From Candidatus Bathyarchaeota archaeon (GTDB lineage: Archaea > Asgardarchaeota > Lokiarchaeia > Sigyniarchaeales > Sigyniarchaeaceae), in assembly GCA_014729935.1 (NCBI GenBank), contig WJJB01000176.1, positions 1 to 10,708 on the forward strand: a DNA stretch of 10,708 nucleotides, read 5' to 3'. Below are positions 1 through 6,508 of the stretch, one piece after another. The notes beneath the pieces were generated by a model, which saw only the letters and a program-made list of their open reading frames with translations, was not told the origin of the DNA and made no database searches. Position numbers and translations under genes: made by a program. How positions within the stretch are numbered: position 1 is the first letter of the stretch; each line of letters starts with the position of its first letter.

Positions 1-1830
1 CAAGAAGACCATCCAGCTAAATGGAAAATCGATCTGTTCCTTCAACACGTGCAGCACGGTGGAAATGATGGTGATGAGGAAGCCGAAGATGATGGTCAAC
101 GCGTTCTTCTTGATTTGCCCACTGGTTTGCCTTGCTAGCTTTCCATAGATGATGATGATGGCAAAAAGCCCCATGGCAACTCCAATTGCTGGCAGGAAGG
201 TGAACCCATAGCCCCCTATCTGGTACCAATCCGCGTGAGCGATAGCACCGATGTAGGCAAACACGATGGAAAGGACCCCACAGGCAAAGAATCCTATAAG
301 GAATTTCGTGAGGATCTGACGCTTGTTGTTGCTGATATAACGCTCGATGCAATACGTGATGTATACGAGGCCCAAGCACACCAAGGTAAGCATCCAACTT
401 GTATCACCCCGCACGTTATAATCCTCATCACCGTAATGAGATCCAGGTAATGGAACAGCGTGCGGGAAGATCAAATGCGCGATCTCGAAGAGGGATGATT
501 TCAGGAGACTATATAGCAATCCAAGTCCCTGCGCGCCTGCTAAAGAGAAAAATAGGAAGGCCAATCCACGCCTGAACTTCTTCTGCACGGCCACCTCACT
601 CGCGTGTGCTTCCATGATGAGATAAATCCCAGCAAGAATGTAAAATAATATCAATACCCACGTAAAGGTCCATGCCAAGCCTTCGGCAACTGAATCCAAG
701 TCCTGCAAATCTATTAGCAGGCGATAATGCTCGGGATCCAGCCTGTTCAAGCCATTCATGAATAACATGAACACAGGAACCAAGATCACGAAGATGGCAG
801 CAGCCAATCCCATGAATAATTCCACCCGCTTGCGATGTGCATCTTCTCTCCTTCCCTTGCTCGAATACCACAGATCCATGAGTATATTCATGCCGAAAAA
901 CCAGCCAAACAATGGAATAATGAGTTGCGTGAATCCCGTGAACCAGCCAAGCATCCGAACCCCGCTGGAATCTGGTTTCGATTTGTACAGGATCCCCGTC
1001 ATGATGCACAAGGCCCCAAATACTAGTGGAAACAAGAAGTAGATACGCTTCAGATTGGAATATGACTCGAAATTGATGATCGGGTAAAATATATCTATGC
1101 CTATGGTCAATGCAACCCCAAGAAGGTACAGGATTCCCCCGATGGCTGAATAAATGATACCACCAATTATTAATCCCCGCACGGCGGATCGCTTAGCCCT
1201 CTCGGAGAACCTTGGCGGTAATAAACGATATTTCTTCTTTAGAAATACACCGGTTTCCTTAAGCACCAATTCGCTTGACCTACGGGTTACTGGGTACACC
1301 AACAACCCGAGAAAACCGAAGAACATGAATTCCGGGTATGGCCACTCGCTCACCATGGCAATGAAATCAAGAGTTCCTTGCTCGGTAGAGGTGTCAATGG
1401 AATACCAACCTGCCACTGTTGCACCAAATCCAGATTCGGCGGTGACCATGAGAACTATCCATATAGCTGCGATGGCGAGAAAGGCAAGGTATATCCAAGG
1501 TTGGTGAAGCAAGGCAACAATGCGAACGAATAATTTCCTCCCCTTCTTCTCAACGGGAAGTGAAAGGAATTTCCCGGAAACGAAAGTGAGACCAGCAATG
1601 GTGAAGAACATGCTGCTGGGTATCCATTGCATCATCGCGGCATGTTTTATGGAACCAATGTACGTGTGCACGCCAGGTGAATTCAAGGGCAGCATGAGCC
1701 ATAACCTACCAAGGATGACAAAAAAGATGCCAAGGCTCACGTACACGAGACTCGTCCACATGACACCTTTAGCCAGATGGTGCCTACTATTTTTTTCCAA
1801 TTCAGCAGCAGTCAATTCCGATACACTCAT
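1..1830 (-). CDS. Large multi-pass membrane protein, C-terminus cut by window edge
   Basis: I read this frame codon by codon from the ATG at 1830 down to base 1: it has 610 codons with no stop, so the gene continues past the left edge. The protein is very hydrophobic. I count about 14 likely membrane helices, at roughly residues 23-47, 64-86, 111-130, 166-182, 217-248, 262-282, 294-317, 337-358, 383-407, 421-441, 477-495, 507-531, 539-563 and 573-595. They are joined by short loops, with basic stretches such as the one near residues 190-218. No transporter, kinase or peptidase motif was recognised, so function is unknown; transport or a membrane scaffold role is possible. The start is well fixed: a strong Shine-Dalgarno sequence AGGAGGG lies 8 bases upstream, inside the end of the preceding gene, and ATG overlaps that gene's TGA as ATGA. 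The overlap implies translational coupling and probably a physical partnership with the anchored ectodomain protein. Confidence 0.9.
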   Translation of the reverse strand, partial: MSVSELTAAELEKNSRHHLAKGVMWTSLVYVSLGIFFVILGRLWLMLPLNSPGVHTYIGSIKHAAMMQWIPSSMFFTIAGLTFVSGKFLSLPVEKKGRKLFVRIVALLHQPWIYLAFLAIAAIWIVLMVTAESGFGATVAGWYSIDTSTEQGTLDFIAMVSEWPYPEFMFFGFLGLLVYPVTRRSSELVLKETGVFLKKKYRLLPPRFSERAKRSAVRGLIIGGIIYSAIGGILYLLGVALTIGIDIFYPIINFESYSNLKRIYFLFPLVFGALCIMTGILYKSKPDSSGVRMLGWFTGFTQLIIPLFGWFFGMNILMDLWYSSKGRREDAHRKRVELFMGLAAAIFVILVPVFMLFMNGLNRLDPEHYRLLIDLQDLDSVAEGLAWTFTWVLILFYILAGIYLIMEAHASEVAVQKKFRRGLAFLFFSLAGAQGLGLLYSLLKSSLFEIAHLIFPHAVPLPGSHYGDEDYNVRGDTSWMLTLVCLGLVYITYCIERYISNNKRQILTKFLIGFFACGVLSIVFAYIGAIAHADWYQIGGYGFTFLPAIGVAMGLFAIIIIYGKLARQTSGQIKKNALTIIFGFLITIISTVLHVLKEQIDFPFSWMVFL

Positions 1831-3974
1831 GCGAGTTTCCCTCCTGTTATATTGACAGGTGAGTAGGTGTTCACCAAGTTTGCAAAGTCCACGGCCGTGC
1901 TTATCGTCACGTTTTCCAAGATGAAGAATTGGATTGGCTGGGTTTCGTTCACCGTTTCCGTTTGCATGAAACGGAAATCACCGTGGTTCCACTTGCCGCA
2001 GACATGAGAAGCTGAATTATTCTTCACGAGTGCAAAACCACCTTCATCAGAGTACACCAAGCCGTTTGACAGGGATAGATAGATCTCGAAATTATCTTCT
2101 CCAAATATCTCGATATTTCGAGCCCAATCGCCATATTCATCATTGATGTCGGGGTAGTAATCCGCACGGTCGAGGGAGATGTATTCACCCTCGAACAATG
2201 TGGGGGAATACTTGATCTTGCTGAAATCCCCGACGAACGTGATGTAATTCCAATCTTTCTCGTCGGTATTATTATCCTTGTGCCTGAATTGCGTATTAAC
2301 GCTATAATATTGCAATCCATTCAAGGCTGGAATTCCAGAGACCTCCAGTGTATGATTACTCACGTTCAATCCTAGAAGATTCTTGTGGACCAACGATACT
2401 GGAAGCTCGGATTCAGATACCATGCCCTCGCTCGTATAATTCGTGAATTCGGATTCCGTGGTGGCTATGGTGGTGGACCAATCGTACAAGGTCTGGTTCT
2501 GGCCCGACCATTCAACGAGAGGATCGAAGTTAAAAGGCAACACTTGCAACATCCCTGTCGAATTGATCGTCCCATTCAACGTTGCCGTCTTGTTTACCAC
2601 GTAATCTTTCACTGCTGTTGCATTCTCTATTGCGTAATTAGTCATGGTGAATGCGTGCTTGTTTTCATAATCTGCTGGGTCCAAACCCGTGGTATCGGTT
2701 ACCATGGCATCGGCAAGATCCATCCATGCTTGCGTTAAATTCTCGTACAACGTGAAATATTCCCCAAAACTCAATGCACCTTCACTGAAGTAGGAATAAT
2801 TCAAGAGCAGTTCGGTGGCTTGCAAGAGCTGGTGAACGCGGTAGTTCAAGGCACATATCACGCCATCATCGACATACCCGCTGCCACCTTGCCCCATCCA
2901 CACGAAAGAACTGCGATAATTGAACCCTTGCCAGTGGGTTTCGGGAACGTAGGAATTCAGTTTTTCCTTCTTAGGTTCCATCCGGTCTATCCATTCATCC
3001 AAGTTGAGAAACTCATTTCCATTCTTCTCTAACAATTCCAACCTGCGTTCGTGATTTGCAAGCTTGTATGGATTGAATTCGAAATCGCCTGCCACCCATG
3101 TTTGACCTTCTCCCGTGTCAACGTTCTCTCCATCCTGCACCCAGAGCGAATGATGCATGACTCCTTCCTCGCATGTTGGCAATATCCAATGTGGAAGCAC
3201 GTTAATAGATTCAGAGGTCCAACTGCTTTCAGGATCACCAATCGGGCTGAATTCCCACTCGTATAGCGGTGCAGGGTTCGTCACGTGGAAGTACGAAAGG
3301 TCCATGCGGAATATCATGAAAGTATCATATATGGGAGTGCCGTTACTATAAGTGAAATCCTCCAAGAGGCGAGCACACCCGAGCATGAATTGACCTTCCT
3401 GGAGAAGTACCGCGCGGGACACGTGAGAGATGTTGTAAAAGTCGATCAACCGGCGGGTGTAATTCACGCTCTTGTAAAACGACAAGTATGGATAGGCGAG
3501 GGCGAGGGCATCGCTATATTGCACCAGGATGAGTTCCACCCGTCTTTCGTCAACCAGCATCCGGAGCAAATCCAGGGATTTCAAACCAGACACGAACGTT
3601 CCATTTTTCAAGGTGATGTTGCTCAAGCGGATAGAGCCTTCGGTGTCCATCTTGTGCATCCAATCAAGCATCTGGCCCTGGAACTCGATATTCGCCTTCC
3701 ACGTGGGATGCCTGCCATACATCTGCAGGATGGGAACTAGGCTATTATTGACCACCTTGTCCATGGCCTCGGGATTTCCAACGCGGTATTGAACGTTAAA
3801 GTGGTAACTTGACGTGGAGATCATTGGTCTCGCTATATTGTCGATCGCGAACACACCTGCTACTCCAGCTAGGAGAAGCGCGGTTACAGCCATTGATACG
3901 TGGAATGTCTTGTAATAACGTTGTTTTTGAAGGAGATCGTTCCTCCTGTCGTCATTTTTCACATCAGAAGACAT
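1827..3974 (-). CDS. Membrane-anchored, sequon-rich extracellular protein
   Basis: The protein has a short charged N-terminus rich in K, R and D, one hydrophobic segment (about residues 25-45 from the ATG at 3974), then some 670 residues with no further membrane segment. I count 21 N-X-S/T sequons in that large domain and none in the N-terminal tail. This fits a type II or uncleaved-signal topology with the big domain outside the cell and N-glycosylated by archaeal AglB-type transferase. Four cysteines lie in the outer domain and could form disulfides. No enzyme motif or known surface-protein domain was recognised. An upstream in-frame ATG at 3992 exists, but the one at 3974 has GGAGTGA 5 bases before it and is preferred (715 rather than 721 residues). 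The stop overlaps the start of the next membrane gene. A surface receptor, S-layer-associated protein or exterior subunit of a complex with the downstream protein are all possible. Confidence 0.88.
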   Translation of the reverse strand: MSSDVKNDDRRNDLLQKQRYYKTFHVSMAVTALLLAGVAGVFAIDNIARPMISTSSYHFNVQYRVGNPEAMDKVVNNSLVPILQMYGRHPTWKANIEFQGQMLDWMHKMDTEGSIRLSNITLKNGTFVSGLKSLDLLRMLVDERRVELILVQYSDALALAYPYLSFYKSVNYTRRLIDFYNISHVSRAVLLQEGQFMLGCARLLEDFTYSNGTPIYDTFMIFRMDLSYFHVTNPAPLYEWEFSPIGDPESSWTSESINVLPHWILPTCEEGVMHHSLWVQDGENVDTGEGQTWVAGDFEFNPYKLANHERRLELLEKNGNEFLNLDEWIDRMEPKKEKLNSYVPETHWQGFNYRSSFVWMGQGGSGYVDDGVICALNYRVHQLLQATELLLNYSYFSEGALSFGEYFTLYENLTQAWMDLADAMVTDTTGLDPADYENKHAFTMTNYAIENATAVKDYVVNKTATLNGTINSTGMLQVLPFNFDPLVEWSGQNQTLYDWSTTIATTESEFTNYTSEGMVSESELPVSLVHKNLLGLNVSNHTLEVSGIPALNGLQYYSVNTQFRHKDNNTDEKDWNYITFVGDFSKIKYSPTLFEGEYISLDRADYYPDINDEYGDWARNIEIFGEDNFEIYLSLSNGLVYSDEGGFALVKNNSASHVCGKWNHGDFRFMQTETVNETQPIQFFILENVTISTAVDFANLVNTYSPVNITGGKLA
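1839..1845 (-). promoter_or_regulatory. Shine-Dalgarno site of the multi-pass membrane gene
   Basis: AGGAGGG on the minus strand, 8 bases before the ATG at 1830, lies within the coding end of the upstream gene. It decides the start and supports coupled translation through the ATGA overlap. Confidence 0.8.
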
Positions 3975-3979
3975 CGTTG

Positions 3980-3986
3980 TCACTCC
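3980..3986 (-). promoter_or_regulatory. Shine-Dalgarno site choosing the inner start of the ectodomain gene
   Basis: GGAGTGA on the minus strand is one base short of the ideal GGAGGTGA and sits 5 bases before the ATG at 3974. The outer ATG at 3992 has no such match, so the inner start is favoured. Confidence 0.6.
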
Positions 3987-3992
3987 ATGCAT

Positions 3993-4172
3993 GTTTTATA
4001 GGGATTCTATTAATTACATTACTGATAAATGATTTTATCTTTTTTTACCCGTTTTCCGCCAGAAAGCCACGTCCTTTGGTTTCATTCGGGCGTCGTGGCT
4101 TCCGGGGTGTGGCAACGATCCAGCGCAATTATATATATCAATGTGGTTACTAGAAGCAAGTAATAATCGAAC
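3993..4172. promoter_or_regulatory. Divergent promoter region
   Basis: This 180-base gap separates the minus-strand membrane operon from the plus-strand orphan gene. Its left part (about 3993-4046) is A/T-rich. Read on the minus strand it holds TATA-like stretches such as AAAGATAAAATC near 4034-4043, which would put a transcript start near 4010 and leave a leader long enough for the Shine-Dalgarno site at 3980-3986. Its right part carries the separate TATA box for the plus-strand gene. The middle (about 4047-4120) shows no gene or clear repeat. Confidence 0.5.
4127..4138 (+). promoter_or_regulatory. TATA box for the 164-residue orphan gene
   Basis: AATTATATATAT lies about 40 bases before the ATG at 4173. 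An archaeal start site about 26 bases downstream of the box centre would fall near 4159, giving a leader of roughly 14 bases. This is among the clearest promoter-like sequences in the window and supports the plus-strand reading over the minus-strand open frames in the same place. Confidence 0.65.
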
Positions 4173-4667
4173 ATGACTTGTCCAGGGGAACAACTCCACA
4201 TGAGTCTCCACTTTTGGATTTTCAGCCTCCACGTGGTTGATGAATCATTCAACCCAAATATTGCACAAATGGAGGAAATCATCGCCACGCTGGTAAAGCA
4301 TGATATCATTGTTGGCTTGCAAGGGGAACAGCAGAAACATTTCAATGCATTAATGGGCCGGGTGAGCGAGCCGTTCATAATCAGGCTTGATCTCACCCCT
4401 GGATTCCTTGAATTTCTCTCGAACGTTCTATGCAGGGATGTTGCGTGGACCGTGGAAGGCTCCATCTCGCTCTCTTCCCATGAACCTGAGAGAATTAATA
4501 ACCTTCCTCGATTCTGCATCCTTGAGTTGCAAATCGAATTTGGGAGGGAAATATACCTGCAAACCAGTAGCCTCATCCAACAGTTCAAGCAGGATTATCA
4601 TTCGTGCATCATAGACCTTTCCCAAGTAACAGGAAGAGACATCAAGGTGGGAACCTGGGTTCCATGA
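4173..4667 (+). CDS. Hypothetical protein, 164 residues, unrecognised family
   Basis: The family is not recognised. The protein is soluble in character with no signal peptide or membrane segment. It mixes hydrophobic strand-like stretches (residues 10-20, 45-49, 72-76, 117-124) with a helix-like segment near residues 28-45. It has three cysteines (residues 4, 88 and 115) with no spaced metal-binding pattern, plus a later one near residue 145. Support for a real gene comes from the TATA box at 4127-4138, ordinary codon use and an amino acid mix that looks protein-like, while the overlapping minus-strand frames (4082-4588, 4428-4853) lack promoters. An alternative start is the ATG at 4200 (residue 10). 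It stands alone, divergent from the membrane operon and convergent with the duplicated-domain gene. The same frame stays open for 48 sense codons after its TGA. Confidence 0.7.
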   Translation: MTCPGEQLHMSLHFWIFSLHVVDESFNPNIAQMEEIIATLVKHDIIVGLQGEQQKHFNALMGRVSEPFIIRLDLTPGFLEFLSNVLCRDVAWTVEGSISLSSHEPERINNLPRFCILELQIEFGREIYLQTSSLIQQFKQDYHSCIIDLSQVTGRDIKVGTWVP

Positions 4668-4679
4668 AGATCTCACGAA

Positions 4680-4814
4680 ATGATGAAAAAACATATCTTG
4701 GATGCTCGTGATGGTAAGATCCGCCTGGGATTGGCTCCATCGAGTCCACCGCGGCTTCCAGGACGTGCCCATCGAAGTGCTAAACTGGTGAAATTCAACC
4801 TGCCCCAAGCATAA
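4680..4814 (+). CDS. Possible small basic ORF, 44 residues
   Basis: A short open frame begins with two adjacent ATGs (4680 and 4683) and ends in TAA. It would encode a small basic peptide rich in K, R, P and L. It has no clear Shine-Dalgarno site and no TATA box of its own. It lies in the same frame as the 164-residue gene, four codons past its stop. It could be a genuine small gene, a tail of the upstream gene cut off by a mutation or assembly error, or chance. It is listed only because the gap 4668-4890 otherwise has no gene. Confidence 0.15.
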   Translation: MMKKHILDARDGKIRLGLAPSSPPRLPGRAHRSAKLVKFNLPQA

Positions 4815-4876
4815 TTGAGTTGGTGAGTGAGCGAGAGGATGGCTTTCCTTCACAAGGCTGGATGATTCATGGTTCC

Positions 4877-4896
4877 AAGTGAGATTCCTTTCACTT
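4877..4896. other. Small inverted repeat in the convergent gap
   Basis: AAGTGA at 4877-4882 pairs with TCACTT at 4891-4896; two inner pairs (G-T, A-T) could extend it, leaving a four-base loop. It overlaps the stop of the minus-strand gene and lies between two converging genes, so it could help end transcripts. There is no adjacent T-run, so the terminator reading is weak. The remaining gap (4668-4876) shows no other structure I can support. Confidence 0.25.
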
Positions 4897-5376
4897 CAGG
4901 AGCAAGGTGATAGTCGCGGAAAAGCCTGGTATCATCCCGTCAAAATCTACGATACCGAGAGATTTCATCTTCTTCAGGAGTAACCGCAAACCCTCAAATT
5001 TTTCTGAAAAAGCAGCATTTAATTCCTTGTAACCAAGTTCTCCACCATTTTGCTCCAGCATATCCAGAACAAATTGCTGTTCATCAGTTGGCCTGCCAAG
5101 TTGCACCGGTGCATTAGATTCCCCACTATCTCGTGAAGTCCCTTGCATTTCCTTGGCTACTATCTCCCTATCGGCAGGATCGATGTATTTTATCGTCGAC
5201 GTGAAGCCCGGCAATACCCCGCTGAAATTGACGATACCTTTTTCCTTCATTTTTTTCAAGATGATGCGGCATCCTTCAAATTGATCCGCGCATTTCTCGT
5301 TCAACTCCTTAAACGGCATCTCCCCTGCTTCTTCGAGTATCTTGATGATGAAATCTTCCTCTTTCGATAACGCCAT
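4891..5376 (-). CDS. Tandem-duplicated small domain protein, possibly winged-helix-like
   Basis: The protein has 161 residues in two copies of a domain of about 60 residues (6-64 and 98-158), joined by a polar linker (65-97). The copies match at about 29 of 60 positions. Shared features are a helix-like N-terminal part, the KELN motif, FEG followed by a basic helix (LKKMK), GIV and the ending PGF..T(I). Three helices followed by a short strand hairpin would suit a winged-helix fold, which often binds DNA or protein partners, but no family signature confirms this. It has no membrane segment. On the minus strand a TATA box (TTTATATA) ends 23 bases before the ATG, so the transcript is probably leaderless and independent of the creatininase gene 66 bases upstream. 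A transcription regulator or an adaptor protein are both possible. Confidence 0.85.
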   Translation of the reverse strand: MALSKEEDFIIKILEEAGEMPFKELNEKCADQFEGCRIILKKMKEKGIVNFSGVLPGFTSTIKYIDPADREIVAKEMQGTSRDSGESNAPVQLGRPTDEQQFVLDMLEQNGGELGYKELNAAFSEKFEGLRLLLKKMKSLGIVDFDGMIPGFSATITLLLK

Positions 5377-5398
5377 GGTATTAAGTTATCTACATCGG

Positions 5399-5406
5399 TA
5401 TATAAA
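5399..5406 (-). promoter_or_regulatory. TATA box of the duplicated-domain gene
   Basis: TTTATATA on the minus strand ends 23 bases before the ATG at 5376. At the usual archaeal spacing transcription would start at or next to the ATG, giving a leaderless message. Confidence 0.65.
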
Positions 5407-5442
5407 TGCGTTTCTACCACTCCCGGTTGCATTCAAGAATCA

Positions 5443-6303
5443 TCATAGATGATCATCTTCAAGGGGATGGATCATGCGGCAAATATTGCCTATCGATATT
5501 TCCATGACCTCCTTTGCAAAGTCCTTGAAGATGAATAATTGCCCGTCCTCTTCGAGCTTTTTCAGGCAGGATCCAAGTCCCACTTTACGCAATGGCTCAT
5601 AACGGTCTCCACCGAACTTCAAGTATCCACCCAAACCGCCAATGACCGGCCATTTCTTCAATGCTGCATCGACACCATGATTCCTCATGAAGCGGTTCAT
5701 CATGGCATATTTTCCCATGTCCACGCCGCCGTACAGGGTAGCGATGGAATGTTCCATGGTATCGGCGTGGCCAGGTTTCACTGCAAGATATTCCATCCTG
5801 GTTTCTTCAGAATATGGTTCCAAGCACCGTAATACTTGCCCTAAATCGACGGTGAACGTGCTGGCGAACAAGATGCTTTCCATGCCATGTTGTTCACGAA
5901 GTGCATCCCAATCATCGTAATTTTCTATTCCCTTGTTGCCGCCATGACCCACGATTATCAGTATCTTTGAGAGGGTAACTCCCCTGTCTTTTAAAGCATT
6001 CACGTGAAAATTGATGAAATCAACGCTTTTCCTGACGCACTCATCCATGGGCAAGTACCCCGGGCTCCAATCCCTTGCGATATCCCCAACACGATCCGTC
6101 GTGAATGGAACATGAGCCATGAAACGTGCCCCCGTACGCTCTGAGACGCGGTAAGCAACGAAATTTGCGCAGCGGCTATCATTATCCGGTGATAATGCGG
6201 GACCATGACCCTCGTGAAGGTTTCCGATGGAAAATATCAAGGTTCCCGCATCACGCGGTGAAAACGGGCCCCATGCATTCATCTTTTTCTCGATATCAAA
6301 CAT
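5443..6303 (-). CDS. Creatininase-family metal-dependent amidohydrolase
   Basis: The 286-residue protein carries the metal-site layout of the creatininase/ArfB/MftE family. E31 and H33 fall in HEGHGP and D42 in the following DND, corresponding to the family's E-x-HG...D. H120 is in VGHGGN, and E184 is in the GHADTMEHS stretch, matching the HAGExETS-like signature. Family members hydrolyse amide or formamide bonds using two metal ions in the cytoplasm. Known substrates include creatinine, the formylamino-pyrimidine of F420/riboflavin synthesis (ArfB, archaeal) and the mycofactocin precursor peptide (MftE). I cannot fix the substrate. The archaeal setting makes an ArfB-like deformylase a fair candidate, although the protein seems rather long for one. 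No signal peptide is seen. The gene is divergent from the ThDP-enzyme operon (about 205 bases apart), so a shared pathway is possible but unproven. Confidence 0.92.
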   Translation of the reverse strand: MFDIEKKMNAWGPFSPRDAGTLIFSIGNLHEGHGPALSPDNDSRCANFVAYRVSERTGARFMAHVPFTTDRVGDIARDWSPGYLPMDECVRKSVDFINFHVNALKDRGVTLSKILIIVGHGGNKGIENYDDWDALREQHGMESILFASTFTVDLGQVLRCLEPYSEETRMEYLAVKPGHADTMEHSIATLYGGVDMGKYAMMNRFMRNHGVDAALKKWPVIGGLGGYLKFGGDRYEPLRKVGLGSCLKKLEEDGQLFIFKDFAKEVMEISIGNICRMIHPLEDDHL

Positions 6304-6508
6304 GATACTTGTTCATCATTAAAGTAAAAAAAAATCGCGATCCAACCTCCATCAAGGAGATAATTACTCAAGGTAGGGATCGTTCAACCAGTTAAAGCAC
6401 GAGGCAGGAAAAATCCTATTTACTTCACCTCAAGGCGTGGTTTTGCACTTGAAAAGATTTTTAGTAGCGGGGACCAAATCTACACTAAGAAGACTCGAGA
6501 TGATAAGC
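6304..6508. promoter_or_regulatory. Divergent intergenic region, creatininase versus ThDP-enzyme operon
   Basis: On the minus strand, a T-run followed by TACTTTAAT (6318-6335) lies 15-30 bases before the creatininase ATG and is a plausible TATA element for a nearly leaderless message. For the plus strand, candidates are the AT-rich stretches near 6414-6425 (TCCTATTTACTT) and 6449-6464 (a purine-rich run then ATTTTTAG). The second would start transcription near 6487, before the Shine-Dalgarno site. A six-base inverted repeat, CGATCC near 6337-6342 and GGATCG near 6377-6382, could be an operator but is short enough to arise by chance. Confidence 0.4.
6497..6504 (+). promoter_or_regulatory. Shine-Dalgarno site deciding the ThDP-enzyme start
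   Basis: GAGATGAT matches the archaeal GAGGTGAT at 7 of 8 bases and ends 4 bases before the ATG at 6509. It favours 6509 over the GTG at 6437 and the ATG at 6500, which overlaps the site itself. Confidence 0.6.

Noticed and set aside
148..161. Run of GAT triplets resembling a microsatellite
   Set aside because: On the coding strand it encodes four isoleucines inside a membrane helix, so composition explains it.
3285..3740. 151-codon plus-strand open frame inside the ectodomain gene
   Set aside because: It is antisense to a long coding region with sequon-rich, clearly protein-like sequence, and has no start signals.
4680..4730. C/D box guide RNA suggested by ATGATGA at 4680 and GTGATGG at 4708
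   Set aside because: No CTGA-type D or D' boxes occur at the expected spacing.
4082..4853. Minus-strand open frames of 168 and 141 codons opposite the 164-residue gene
   Set aside because: They overlap each other and the plus-strand gene, lack promoter or ribosome-site support, and read less like protein. The plus strand has a good TATA box.
6437..6508. GTG-started N-terminal extension of the ThDP enzyme
   Set aside because: The extra 24 residues precede the conserved domain and the GTG has no Shine-Dalgarno site, while the ATG at 6509 has one.
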